DNA from: an uncultured Thalassospira sp.
GTDB taxonomy: Bacteria; Pseudomonadota; Alphaproteobacteria; Rhodospirillales_A; Thalassospiraceae
Direction of reading: 5' to 3'
Assembly: GCA_946885765.1 (NCBI GenBank)
Contig: CAMPHD010000023.1
Coordinates: 1-17,666, forward strand
Length of the DNA stretch: 17,666 bases
The position numbers and the translations under genes are program-made. The notes beneath the pieces are model-generated. The model was not told the origin of the DNA and did no database searches. It saw only the letters and a program-made list of their open reading frames with translations. Of this stretch, positions 1 to 8,119 are shown piece after piece. Each line of letters starts with the position of its first letter. The stretch's first letter is position 1.

Positions 1-1
1 G

Positions 2-142
2 GAATTACAAGGGCAGATGCGGACCCATGTTCCCGACGAGGACGACCGTCGCTCGGTTCTCATCCAGCGCACGGTAAAAGGTTCCGTCTTCCTGCGCGAA
101 TTCGGCGATATTATCGTCTCCGCCGGTAAGAAAACCGAATAG
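2..142 (+). CDS. MarR-family transcriptional regulator, C-terminal part (5' end outside window)
   Basis: An open frame enters from the left edge and runs 46 codons to a TAG stop. It contains PDEDDRRSVLIQRTVKG, which matches the wing of MarR-type winged-helix regulators (acidic-Asp-Arg-Arg followed by a beta strand and a T-x-K-G turn). A helical tail follows (FLREFGDIIVSAGKK), as expected for the dimerisation helix. MarR proteins are dimeric DNA-binding repressors, often released by small phenolic or lipophilic ligands. The recognition helix and start lie outside the window, so the target and ligand cannot be guessed. The neighbour on the right, a LysE exporter, converges on it, so the two are not an operon. 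The DRR wing motif is the main support; the fragment is short. Confidence 0.72.
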   Translation, partial: ELQGQMRTHVPDEDDRRSVLIQRTVKGSVFLREFGDIIVSAGKKTE

Positions 143-467
143 TCGAAGCTCTGGAACAGAGAGTCTTCGGGTATTCCTGCCACCGGCAGAACGGAATTCA
201 CCCGGTTTTCGGCAGCCCGGAATTGGCACGGATGCAGAATTCCGCGAAATGGGGCAGAAAATCTGTCCTACCCTTCCTCTCCCCACGTCCCACACGTAAG
301 AATAGGAAACAAACAGACCAGTTGGTTTGTTTGTTGTTTTTATGCCCAAGCATTCTATTTTAAATTTAACCCGTAAATATCAATATCTTATGCTGAAACA
401 TCTGTGCAGGGAGCCCCAAAACACACTCCCTAATACAAGATAATCTTTGCTTGCCCCAAGTTTCGGC
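143..467. other. Gap between two convergent gene ends
   Basis: No convincing gene in 325 bases. It holds a short hairpin CTGCC-ACC-GGCAG soon after the MarR stop, a 20-bp dyad at 312-331 (own entry), an AT-rich stretch around 340-400, and a weak inverted repeat AGGGAG-N12-CTCCCT at 408-431 near the 3' end of the exporter. None of the hairpins except possibly 312-331 is followed by a good T run. A 114-codon minus-strand open frame over this region is antisense to the MarR end and has no family features. Confidence 0.6.
312..331. repeat. 20-bp dyad AACA-N-ACCA-NN-TGGT-N-TGTT
   Basis: The sequence shows AACAGACCAGTTGGTTTGTT, in which 16 of 20 positions obey dyad symmetry. The pattern resembles operators of TetR-type repressors. 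Read as RNA on the + strand, the slightly larger repeat AAACAAAC-N10-GTTTGTTT is followed by a T-rich tract (TGTTGTTTTTA), so it could instead be a terminator for the MarR transcript. Lying between two gene 3' ends favours the terminator reading. Confidence 0.4.
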
Positions 468-1136
468 TCAGCGGGTCCTGGCAACGCTTTCAGGCATGTC
501 GATCAGCGACAAAAGCAGGGCCGCAACAATCAAAACACCGCCACTGATCCGCCCAATTGTGCTTTTTCCGCCGCGTTTCATCAGCCAGGGCATCAATCGG
601 GCGGCACCCATTGCATATATCATTACGAATGTGTAATCAAAAACCACAAAGGTGGTTCCAAGAATCATCAACTGTGGCAAAAGTTCCGCCGACGGATCGA
701 TAAATTGCGGAAACAGCGCCCCGAAAAACGCTATCGCTTTCGGGTTACCAGCAGCGACAAGAAAGCCTTCGCTGAACAGGCGACGCTTGCGCACGGGCTC
801 AAACCCCGACACCAAGATCGTTTCGATATCGTTATTACTGATCAAGTCCTTGGATTTGCGCAGGATCGCTGTCAGGCCGATGACAAACAGAAAAGCAACC
901 CCACACCACTTAACAACACCAAACGCCGTCGCCGATGTCGCAAGCAATGCCCCTAGCCCAACCGCCGCAATCACCATCTGGATCATATTGGCAGTCACAT
1001 CGCCAAGAGCCGTGACCATCGTCGGGCGAGGACCATAGCGCAGCGAATGCGACATCCCGATCAGAACACTTGGACCCGGTGTCGCCACCATAAGCGACAC
1101 CAGTGCGCAAAAACTGAGCCATGTTTCAATCGGCAT
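468..1136 (-). CDS. LysE/RhtB-family amino acid exporter
   Basis: This 222-aa inner-membrane protein has the length and pattern of the LysE/RhtB superfamily: about six hydrophobic segments, the family signature TPGPS (residues 19-23) at the end of the first helix, and a GNPKA turn with a following FFGALFPQF helix in the middle. Family members export amino acids such as lysine, homoserine/threonine or leucine, driven by the proton gradient; the substrate cannot be read from sequence. The ATG at 1136 is preceded by a strong GGGGGA ribosome site. A promoter and an abutting perfect palindrome lie upstream (own entries), so expression is probably controlled. It converges with the MarR gene and is divergent from nothing nearby. 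Confidence 0.88.
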   Translation of the reverse strand: MPIETWLSFCALVSLMVATPGPSVLIGMSHSLRYGPRPTMVTALGDVTANMIQMVIAAVGLGALLATSATAFGVVKWCGVAFLFVIGLTAILRKSKDLISNNDIETILVSGFEPVRKRRLFSEGFLVAAGNPKAIAFFGALFPQFIDPSAELLPQLMILGTTFVVFDYTFVMIYAMGAARLMPWLMKRGGKSTIGRISGGVLIVAALLLSLIDMPESVARTR

Positions 1137-1166
1137 TTCATCCCCCGGATCACGACAAACGCGACG

Positions 1167-1194
1167 GGAATATCACACCCATAATGTCAGACAA
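1167..1194 (-). promoter_or_regulatory. Predicted sigma70 promoter of the LysE-family gene
   Basis: On the minus strand TTGTCT (1189-1194) is followed after 16 bases by TATTCC (1167-1172), placing the start of transcription about 25 bases before the ATG. The -35 box abuts the GTGCAC palindrome. The fit to consensus is fair, not perfect. Confidence 0.45.
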
Positions 1195-1209
1195 GTGCAC
1201 TCTGTGCAC
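1195..1209. promoter_or_regulatory. Candidate operator GTGCAC-N3-GTGCAC before the exporter gene
   Basis: GTGCACTCTGTGCAC is a perfect inverted repeat and, because GTGCAC is itself palindromic, also a direct repeat. It sits directly upstream of the predicted -35 box of the LysE-family gene. This location suits a regulator; which protein binds is unknown. Confidence 0.45.
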
Positions 1210-1312
1210 GGCTGGCATCCCCCTTCTGCAACCAGGAAAAAAGAGCCAGCGGTTCGGAACACCGCACAGATACAAAGAAGGATAAACCGGGAATGAGGCG
1301 AGAAATCTTTTG

Positions 1313-1348
1313 AAAATGTTGATCTGCGCAAAGGGCCTCGGATCAACA
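1313..1348 (-). terminator. Intrinsic terminator after the yej-linked secreted protein gene
   Basis: On the minus strand a perfect 8-bp stem TGTTGATC / GATCAACA (arms 1341-1348 and 1317-1324, loop 16) is followed by TTTTC. It starts 13 bases past the stop codon of the upstream gene. The stem is only half G+C and the loop is long, so strength is uncertain. Confidence 0.5.
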
Positions 1349-1361
1349 CAGACACGGGCCG

Positions 1362-2054
1362 CTATCTTCCCGGTTTTTTGTCGCCCGGCCAGTTATCATA
1401 AAACTTGCGCACCTGAACCGAACGAATCGATTCCGGGGGGACAATGCCGCGTGCCGTTGCCAAAAGCCGGTTCTGAAGGGCCGCAAAATAACGATTGGTT
1501 GTTGGAGCGAACGGGGAGAAAGGTGGCTCGGATTTTATCTCCTCACCCTTTTCTTTGGCCGCCTCGGCGGCTTCCTGTTCCGCCTCCAGTTCTTCCGGGG
1601 TTTTGTTGGGCAGTGGCGGTGCGATCAGTTCCGGCCCGTTATAGACAAAGCCACGCTTGCCTTCTTCGAGCTTCTCGTACCGGTTCTGGGTATCACGATA
1701 CATGATGCGCTGAAGATCACGCAGAAACGCGTTTTGCAATTTTGGCTCGGCTTGCTCGATGATGGCACGGTCTGTCACCGACGATGCCTCAAGCCAGACA
1801 TGAAACACCATCTGCCGGATCGCGCCACCTTTTGGCAAAACCACTGTCAACGCAATTGAATCCGACTGAATCACCGTTTCGGGAATCTGAAGTTCCTGTG
1901 GCCTACTGCTTTCGGATGCGCTTGCCCCGCCATGCCCGCCACCCGATGCCCTTGCATCGGGTGCCACCAGCAACATCAACCCCATCGATACCGCCGACAG
2001 CGGCATGACAAGCCAGTTCCTGAATCCTTTCGGGGTTTTTCCCGGTTCGGTCAT
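1362..2054 (-). CDS. Secreted or periplasmic protein of unknown function
   Basis: I do not recognise the family with confidence. The start chosen is the ATG at 2054, giving 230 aa; a longer frame reaches 2252 but its extra 66 residues overlap the 3' end of yejF and are Arg/Cys-rich antisense-like sequence. After a basic start, residues 12-33 form a hydrophobic stretch ending in DARASGGG, which looks like a signal peptide cleaved near ARA-S. A Gly/Ser/His-rich linker follows, then an alpha/beta segment, a charged Glu/Ala/Lys-rich middle (EELEAEQEAAEAAKEKGEE) and a conserved-looking end with RYFAALQNRLLATARG. The order beta strands, helix, then a C-terminal helix with IRSVQVRKF faintly recalls FliL-like domains, but this is weak. 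It lies 79 bases after yejF on the same strand and may be the last gene of that transcript. Confidence 0.6.
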   Translation of the reverse strand: MTEPGKTPKGFRNWLVMPLSAVSMGLMLLVAPDARASGGGHGGASASESSRPQELQIPETVIQSDSIALTVVLPKGGAIRQMVFHVWLEASSVTDRAIIEQAEPKLQNAFLRDLQRIMYRDTQNRYEKLEEGKRGFVYNGPELIAPPLPNKTPEELEAEQEAAEAAKEKGEEIKSEPPFSPFAPTTNRYFAALQNRLLATARGIVPPESIRSVQVRKFYDNWPGDKKPGR

Positions 2055-2133
2055 GAACACTCGCTTCCAGCCCGTAATTGTACATCGCCTCACCCGACGA
2101 ACGCGGTTAGCCCTTGGCAGGTTCCGGTCGAAC

Positions 2134-3768
2134 CTAGCTTTGCAAAAACTCCGACCCGGCTGCACGCAGATCAAGTGCCGCCGCCAACAAAGCTTTTGTA
2201 TAGGATTCCTTCGGATTTTCAAAGACTTCGTCCGCATCCCCACTTTCAACAAGCCGCCCTCCCTGCATCACCATAACCCGATGCGAAAGCGCTCGCACAA
2301 CCCGAAGGTCATGACTGATAAACAGATAGGCCATCTTGTGGCGCGCCTGAAGATCACGCAAAAGTTCGACAATCTGTGCCTGTACCGACATATCAAGTGC
2401 CGATGTCGGTTCATCAAGCACCATGAAACGTGGCTTCAGAACAAGCGCGCGCGCAATCGAAATGCGCTGACGCTGCCCGCCGGAAAACTCATGCGGATAA
2501 CGATCCATCGCATTCACCGGCAAATCAACTTCGCGTAGCGCCTCAGCAATACGTTCAGTGCGTTCCTGCCGGGACATTTCCGGGTTATGGATTTCAAGCC
2601 CCTCACCCACGATTTGGCTGATTGACATACGCGGGCTAAGTGACCCGAACGGGTCCTGAAACACCACCTGCATATCACGGCGCAGTGCCCGTAAATCCGC
2701 CCCGGAAAATTGCCGAACGTCTTTACCGTCAAACCGGATATCCCCGGACGACGACAGAAGCCGCAAGATCGCCATCGCAAGTGTCGTCTTGCCCGAACCG
2801 CTCTCGCCGACAATGCCCAGTGTTTCGCCCTGTTTCAGGGTAAGAGAAATATGATCGACCGCATCAAGGTAATATTCCGGACGGCCAAGCAGCCCCTTCT
2901 TGCCAATCGGAAACCGCACCAGAATGTCATTTGTCCGGATCAGTTCCTGTGCATTGTCGGGCAAAGGTAGCGCATTACCGCTTGGCACTGCTGCCAGAAG
3001 CTTTTTGGTATAAGGATGTTGCGGATTGTCAAAAAGCCCGCGTCCCGTACCGCGCTCGACCACCTCACCATCCTTCATGACGCAAACATTATCAGCCATT
3101 TTCTGCACGATCTGAAGATCGTGGGTAATCAGCAGTAACGCCATACCAAGCTTGGCCTGCAGCTCTTTCAGCAATTCAAGGATTTGCGCCTGAATCGTCA
3201 CATCGAGTGCTGTGGTCGGCTCGTCGGCAATCAGCAATTCCGGTTCGTTCGCCAACGCCATCGCAATCATTACACGCTGGCGCTGCCCGCCTGATAATTC
3301 ATGTGGCAACGCCTTCAATCGCGATGCAGGATCGGGAATACCCACCAGATCAAGCAGTTCAAGAATGCGTTCTCGTGCCTTGCGTCCCCGCAGTCCCTTA
3401 TGGAGCAGCAAGACCTCGCCAATCTGCTTTTCGATATTGTGCAGCGGGTTTAACGATGTCATCGGCTCCTGGAAAATCATCGCAACCCGGTTTCCCCGGA
3501 TGTTTCGCAGGATTTTCGCATCCGTGCCGACCATTTCCTGCCCGTCAAAGATGATCGAACCGCTTGGATGGCTTGCCCGCGGATAAGGCAACAATTGCAG
3601 GATCGAAAGTGCGGTCACCGATTTACCCGATCCGCTTTCACCCACAAGCGCCATCGTCTCGCCGCGCTTCATGGCAAACGAAACGCCTTTGACCGCCGGA
3701 ACATCGGCAAAACTCGCGGAAAGGTCCTTTACCTCAAGAAGCGGCTGTGTCGATTGATTGGTCGTCAT
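2134..3768 (-). CDS. yejF: Oligopeptide/microcin C-type ABC importer, fused double ATPase YejF
   Basis: This 544-aa cytoplasmic protein carries two complete ABC ATPase domains in one chain, as in YejF and unlike the split OppD/OppF pair. Domain 1 has Walker A GESGSGKS (43-50), signature LSGGQ (158-162) and Walker B LLIADEPT (178-184 region). Domain 2 has Walker A GESGSGKT (321-328), FSGGQ (428-432) and LDEPT (451-455). [12 protein letters not shown] near 251 is the C-terminal oligopeptide-family extension of domain 1. It powers import through YejB/YejE. The ATG at 3768 is chosen over an upstream in-frame ATG (3807) because it has AGGGGA seven bases before it and avoids overlapping yejE. Only 10 bases separate it from the yejE stop, so translation is probably coupled. 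Confidence 0.95.
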   Translation of the reverse strand: MTTNQSTQPLLEVKDLSASFADVPAVKGVSFAMKRGETMALVGESGSGKSVTALSILQLLPYPRASHPSGSIIFDGQEMVGTDAKILRNIRGNRVAMIFQEPMTSLNPLHNIEKQIGEVLLLHKGLRGRKARERILELLDLVGIPDPASRLKALPHELSGGQRQRVMIAMALANEPELLIADEPTTALDVTIQAQILELLKELQAKLGMALLLITHDLQIVQKMADNVCVMKDGEVVERGTGRGLFDNPQHPYTKKLLAAVPSGNALPLPDNAQELIRTNDILVRFPIGKKGLLGRPEYYLDAVDHISLTLKQGETLGIVGESGSGKTTLAMAILRLLSSSGDIRFDGKDVRQFSGADLRALRRDMQVVFQDPFGSLSPRMSISQIVGEGLEIHNPEMSRQERTERIAEALREVDLPVNAMDRYPHEFSGGQRQRISIARALVLKPRFMVLDEPTSALDMSVQAQIVELLRDLQARHKMAYLFISHDLRVVRALSHRVMVMQGGRLVESGDADEVFENPKESYTKALLAAALDLRAAGSEFLQS

Positions 3769-3778
3769 AACCGTTCCC

Positions 3779-4810
3779 CTAGAAGGTTTTTCGTGGATCA
3801 AAGGCATCGCGTACCGCTTCGCCGATAAAGATCAGAAGGCCAAGCATAAGTGCAATCGCAAAAAACGCCGTCATGCCAAGCCAAGGTGCCTGAAGGTTGT
3901 TTTTCCCCTGCGCAAGCAATTCGCCAAGCGACGGCGAGCCGGGCGGCATCCCAAGCCCCAGGAAATCAAGCGATGTCAGCGCCACGATCGAGCCGTTCAA
4001 AACAAACGGTAAAAACGTAATCGTCGCCACCATCGCGTTGGGCAAAACATGGCGATACATGATGCGATAGTCGGTCATGCCCAATGCACGCGCGGCCCGG
4101 ACATATTCGAAATTGCGCGCCCGCAGGAATTCTGCACGCACAAGCCCCGTCAAACTCATCCAGCTAAACAGCACAAGAATGAGCAAAAGCGTCCAGAACC
4201 CCGGCGCAAACAGGCTGGCCAGAATGATCAGGATGAACAACTGCGGCAATCCGGACCAGATTTCAATCACACGCTGGAAACCAAGGTCAATCCAGCCACC
4301 GAAATAACCCTGTACCGCACCGGCCGCGATCCCGATCACCGAACTGATCGCGGTCAGGGCAAGGCCAAACAGGATCGAAATCCGGAACCCGTAAATCAGA
4401 CGCGCCAGAACATCCCGCCCAAGATCATCTGTTCCAAACCAATGCCTGAACGATGGCGGGGCTGGCTGTGCCTCGCGCATTTCAAAATCGATGGTGTTGT
4501 AAGAAAACGGTATCGGCGGCCAGATGGCAAAACCGTGTTCCTCGATCTTGCCAAGGATATAGGGATCATAGAAATCGGTCTCGACGTCGAAATCACCACC
4601 ATAAACGGTTTCAGGGTGGTCTGACAGGATCGGGACATACCAGTTGTCGTCATATTTGACGAAAATCGGCTTGTCATTGGCCACCAGTTCAGCCACCAGA
4701 CAGATGACGAACAGGATTGTGAAAATCACAAGCGACCAGTATCCGCGCTTGTTGGACCGGAAATTTGCAATCCGGCGTTTATTCAACGGCGAAAGAATGA
4801 TGTTGTTCAT
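3779..4810 (-). CDS. yejE: ABC importer inner-membrane permease YejE
   Basis: The product (343 aa) is a DppC/OppC-type permease. It has one N-terminal membrane helix (about 24-43), a periplasmic loop of roughly 80 residues rich in Asp, Tyr and Pro that is typical of YejE, then the OppC hallmark HWFGTDDLGRDVLARLIYG (123-141), five further helices and the EAA coupling loop (about 235-260, containing ARALGMTDYRI). This loop docks on YejF. I chose ATG 4810, two bases past the yejB stop and eight past a GGGAG site within the end of yejB. A TTG six bases earlier is possible but has poorer spacing. It pairs with YejB to form the channel. Confidence 0.94.
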   Translation of the reverse strand: MNNIILSPLNKRRIANFRSNKRGYWSLVIFTILFVICLVAELVANDKPIFVKYDDNWYVPILSDHPETVYGGDFDVETDFYDPYILGKIEEHGFAIWPPIPFSYNTIDFEMREAQPAPPSFRHWFGTDDLGRDVLARLIYGFRISILFGLALTAISSVIGIAAGAVQGYFGGWIDLGFQRVIEIWSGLPQLFILIILASLFAPGFWTLLLILVLFSWMSLTGLVRAEFLRARNFEYVRAARALGMTDYRIMYRHVLPNAMVATITFLPFVLNGSIVALTSLDFLGLGMPPGSPSLGELLAQGKNNLQAPWLGMTAFFAIALMLGLLIFIGEAVRDAFDPRKTF

Positions 4811-4812
4811 GA

Positions 4813-5922
4813 TCAATTCTCCCGCGCTTCAAAGTCGATCCGCGGATCAATCAGGTGATAGCTGAGGTCACTTATCAGGTTCAGAACAAGACCAAACAAA
4901 GTGAACAGATAAAGTGTCGCAAACATTACCGGATAATCACGTTTCATCACGGCTTCAAAACCAAGCAATCCAAGTCCGTCGAGCGAGAAAATCACCTCGA
5001 TCAGAACCGAGCCGGTAAACAGCAGCCCGATCAATGCACTGGGGAAACCGGCAATCACCAGCAACATCGCATTGCGGAAGACATGCCCGTACAAAACCCG
5101 TTTTTCCGTCAGTCCCTTGGCCCGCGCGGTCACCACATACTGTTTGTTGATTTCATCAAGGAACGAGTTTTTGGTCAGCATCGTAAGCGTGGTGAAACCA
5201 CCAATGGTCAGTGCGGTAATTGGCAATGCCAGATGCCAGAAATAATCCGCAACCTTACCCAAAAGCGACAATTCATCAAAATTCGATGATGTCAGTCCCC
5301 TTAACGGGAACAGATCAAAATAGGTTCCACCGGCAAACACCACGATCAGCATCACGGCAAACAGGAATCCCGGGATGGCATAACCGACAATGATCGCCGC
5401 CGATGACCAGACATCAAAATTCGATCCGTCACGCACGGCCTTGGCAACGCCAAGCGGCACGGAAATGATATAGATGATCAGTGTCGACCAAAGGCCCAGC
5501 GATATCGAAACCGGCATCTTGTCGATCACGATATCGACCACATCGCGGTCCTGGAAATAGCTTTGGCCGAAATCGAACGTCAGATAATTTTTCATCATCA
5601 TCCAGAAACGTTCGTAAGCCGGTTTATCAAACCCGAACTGCTTTTCAAGCTGGGTGATGATTTCGGGGTCAAGCCCCTGAGCCCCGCGATAGTTCGAGGT
5701 CGAGGAAAAATTGTTTCCGCTGCTCGCACCACCGCCCCCGCCACTATCAGCCCCCTGATTGCTGATGCGCGCAGTTGCGGCAACGTCGGTACCCTGTAAC
5801 TGGGCAATCATTTGTTCGACCGGCCCGCCCGGTGCGAATTGCACGATGGCAAAGTTCAGCACCATGATGCCAAACAGCGTAACCGGGATCAGCAAAAGGC
5901 GACGCAGGATGTAATTCAGCAT
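4813..5922 (-). CDS. yejB: ABC importer inner-membrane permease YejB
   Basis: This 369-aa protein is a DppB/OppB-type permease close to E. coli YejB in length and, as far as I remember that protein, in many blocks: APGGPV after the first helix, [18 protein letters not shown]-like GFGFDKP region near 96-101, FDVWSSA and the C-terminal LIDPRIDFE. The EAA coupling loop is at 262-285 ([11 protein letters not shown]). A periplasmic linker with a run of glycines (61-65) replaces the corresponding variable stretch. It begins three bases after the yejA stop and ends two bases before the yejE start, so yejA-B-E-F form one tightly packed operon in the standard order. Confidence 0.95.
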   Translation of the reverse strand: MLNYILRRLLLIPVTLFGIMVLNFAIVQFAPGGPVEQMIAQLQGTDVAATARISNQGADSGGGGGASSGNNFSSTSNYRGAQGLDPEIITQLEKQFGFDKPAYERFWMMMKNYLTFDFGQSYFQDRDVVDIVIDKMPVSISLGLWSTLIIYIISVPLGVAKAVRDGSNFDVWSSAAIIVGYAIPGFLFAVMLIVVFAGGTYFDLFPLRGLTSSNFDELSLLGKVADYFWHLALPITALTIGGFTTLTMLTKNSFLDEINKQYVVTARAKGLTEKRVLYGHVFRNAMLLVIAGFPSALIGLLFTGSVLIEVIFSLDGLGLLGFEAVMKRDYPVMFATLYLFTLFGLVLNLISDLSYHLIDPRIDFEAREN

Positions 5923-5925
5923 GGC

Positions 5926-7884
5926 CTAGTACCCTCCCTTCTTAAGCTGCCGCGATTTTTCGGGATCAATCCACCATGTCATGACCGATGTCCCCTTAAG
6001 CGGCACCTCGTCAGGTCGCCCGAACACATCCCAATAGGCCATCCGATCCCCGCCAAGATAATATTGCGGGATCACGTAAAATCCCCACTGCAACACACGA
6101 TCAAGTGCGCGTACCCGCTGCACAAGGCTTTCGCGGCTGTCTGCTTCGATGACCAGATCGATCAGTTCATCAATGACCGGGTTTTTAATTCCTGCGAAAT
6201 TCCGGCTGCCCGGCTGATCTGCTGCCTGCGATGACCAGAAAAACCGCTGTTCGTTCCCCGGTGAAAGACTTTGCGTCCACCAGAAAGTCGTCATATCAAA
6301 ATCATAGGCCTGAATACGATTGACCCACTGCCCGGTATCAATCATGCGAATATCCATGGTCACGCCAAGCTGGCGCAGGCGTGCTTTGAGAACCAGCGCG
6401 ATTTTCTCAAGCCCCGGCTGGCGGATAATCAGCTCGAACCGGAACGGCTCGCCGGTCTTGCTGTTGACCAGCTGCATGTTGCGCAACTCCCAACCCGCAT
6501 CCTGCAAAAGCCTCATCGAATGACGCAATGCTTCGCGTCGACCATTGGGCGCATCAAAGTTCGGCAATTGCGGCGGCTGGGTGAACAGTTCGGGCGGCAG
6601 CTGGCTTCTGAAACCTTTCAGGATATCAAGCTCCTCGCCCTCCGGTACGCCGGTTGCGGCAAGCTCAGAGTTGGCGAAATAGCTGACATTGCGCTTATAC
6701 GCGCCATAAAACATCGCCCGGTTCAGCCATTCGAAATCAAACGCATATTGCAGCGCTTCCCGAACACGAATGTCAGAAAACAGGGGCTTACGTGTGTTGA
6801 ACACATAGGCCTGCATACCGTTTGGCAGATTATCAGTCAGAAATTCCTTCCTGATCTGACCGTTCTCGATTGCGGGGGTGTTATATGCAGTGCTCCATTC
6901 GCGCGATGAATGTTCGCTTCTGATCATGTACTCACCGGCAAAAAACGCCTGGCGTGATACATCGGGATCAAGATAGGTATCAAACCGCAGCGTATCGTAA
7001 TTATTGCTGCCACGATTGACCGGCAAATCAGCCGCCCAATAATCCTTGACCCGTTCATAGGTGATCTGGCGACCGGCCTCGAAGGACTTGATTTTATAGG
7101 CGCCGCTACCAACCGGAATGTCAAAGGTCGTCTTGGAAAAATCCCGCCCTTCCCAGTAATGCTTTGGCATGATGGAAAGTTCGGCAACAATCATCGGCAA
7201 TTCGCGATTGTTGCCCGGCTTGAAATCAAACCGCACCGTCAGATCGTCAAGCGCTTCTACTTTATCGACCTGCGCGTAATATTGCCGGTAAACCGGGCTG
7301 CCTTTTTCAATCAGCACATTGAATGAAAACACCACATCTTCGGCGGTGATATCCGTGCCATCCTGAAAGCGTGCGCGCGGATCAAGATGGAAAATCACAA
7401 ATGATCGATCCACCGGATATTCAACGCTGCGCGCGATCAGCCCATAAAGCGACGAAGGTTCATCCGCACTCGACACCATCAGGCTGTCATAGATCAACCC
7501 AAGGCCGCTTGCCGCCGTGCCCTTAAGCGTGAAGGGGTTTAACGTATCAAACGAAACGATGGAACTTTGCACCAGCGTCCCGCCCTTGGGCGCATCGGGA
7601 TTGACGTAATCGAAATGTCGGAAATCGGGGCCATATTTCAGATCACCATAAAGCGATATGCCGTGTGACACAGTGGTCAGCGGGTTAAGTTGTTCCTCGG
7701 CCACCGGCACGGTCGGCGCGGCCGTGATATCGGGTTTATCGGCAGTTTGCGCCATCGCAACCGCCGGAACTGTCAGCGCTCCCCCGATCATCAGCGCCCA
7801 AAGTGCGCCCCCGAAATAACGGGAAATTTTTCCCCGGTTCCCCGTTTTCCGTGCAATGCACGTCTCGCCTGCTTGCCGCGTCAT
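5926..7884 (-). CDS. yejA: Periplasmic substrate-binding protein YejA
   Basis: The product is an SBP_bac_5 family binding protein that captures peptides (microcin C in E. coli) and delivers them to YejBE. I use the ATG at 7884 (652 aa), preceded by AGGA at seven bases; an upstream ATG at 7935 adds 17 residues without a ribosome site. A long basic start leads into a hydrophobic core (about 24-41) ending AVAMA-Q, a good signal peptidase I site after residue 45. Early mature motifs (HGISLYGDLKYG, DYVNPDAPKGGTL, DTLNPF) and the ARFQDGTDITAEDVVFSF block are characteristic of YejA. In Brucella and Sinorhizobium this system is tied to tolerance of antimicrobial peptides, which is known for the family but not shown here. 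Confidence 0.95.
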   Translation of the reverse strand: MTRQAGETCIARKTGNRGKISRYFGGALWALMIGGALTVPAVAMAQTADKPDITAAPTVPVAEEQLNPLTTVSHGISLYGDLKYGPDFRHFDYVNPDAPKGGTLVQSSIVSFDTLNPFTLKGTAASGLGLIYDSLMVSSADEPSSLYGLIARSVEYPVDRSFVIFHLDPRARFQDGTDITAEDVVFSFNVLIEKGSPVYRQYYAQVDKVEALDDLTVRFDFKPGNNRELPMIVAELSIMPKHYWEGRDFSKTTFDIPVGSGAYKIKSFEAGRQITYERVKDYWAADLPVNRGSNNYDTLRFDTYLDPDVSRQAFFAGEYMIRSEHSSREWSTAYNTPAIENGQIRKEFLTDNLPNGMQAYVFNTRKPLFSDIRVREALQYAFDFEWLNRAMFYGAYKRNVSYFANSELAATGVPEGEELDILKGFRSQLPPELFTQPPQLPNFDAPNGRREALRHSMRLLQDAGWELRNMQLVNSKTGEPFRFELIIRQPGLEKIALVLKARLRQLGVTMDIRMIDTGQWVNRIQAYDFDMTTFWWTQSLSPGNEQRFFWSSQAADQPGSRNFAGIKNPVIDELIDLVIEADSRESLVQRVRALDRVLQWGFYVIPQYYLGGDRMAYWDVFGRPDEVPLKGTSVMTWWIDPEKSRQLKKGGY

Positions 7885-8029
7885 ATTTATTCCTGAAATG
7901 TGCCCGGCTCGAAGCCCGAACCCCGGCAGGGCCAATACGCATCATTGGATCATCTGACACAATATACGGACGCACTATTCGAAACGTTCCGGACAATTCC
8001 CGCCAAGAATAACAGGGACCGGTTACGCC

Positions 8030-8040
8030 GACGTTACGTC
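8030..8040. promoter_or_regulatory. Short palindrome GACGT-T-ACGTC upstream of yejA
   Basis: A perfect 11-bp inverted repeat 146 bases before the yejA start, in the 235-base gap where the operon's promoter should lie. I could not find a convincing -35/-10 pair in this gap, so the role is speculative. Confidence 0.2.
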
Positions 8041-8095
8041 CGCAAAGCCATTTGATCCAAACGACATATTCATAATGAGGAATAAAATGGTTCAA

Positions 8096-8116
8096 TTTCA
8101 AGGCATCATCTTGAAA
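8096..8116 (-). terminator. Possible terminator of the LysR gene
   Basis: A perfect stem TTTCAAG-N7-CTTGAAA begins three bases past the LysR stop and is followed on the minus strand by a moderately T-rich stretch (TTGAACCATTTTATTCC). The stem is short and AT-rich, so it may be leaky and allow some read-through into yejABEF. Confidence 0.4.
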
Positions 8117-8119
8117 CTG

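Noticed and set aside
5..349. 114-codon minus-strand frame at the left edge
   Set aside because: It is antisense to the MarR C-terminus and then covers the gap; its product is low-complexity, without family features.
447..956. 169-codon + strand frame opposite the LysE-family gene
   Set aside because: The opposite strand encodes a clear membrane exporter; this product is the usual Arg/Gln/His-rich antisense shadow.
2055..2252. Upstream extension of the secreted protein gene to 2252
   Set aside because: It overlaps the end of yejF, is Arg/Cys-rich, and would bury the signal peptide 66 residues inside the protein.
7736..8101. 121-codon minus-strand frame over the yejA start and upstream gap
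   Set aside because: It is in a different frame from yejA, has no recognisable domain, and covers the signal-peptide coding part.
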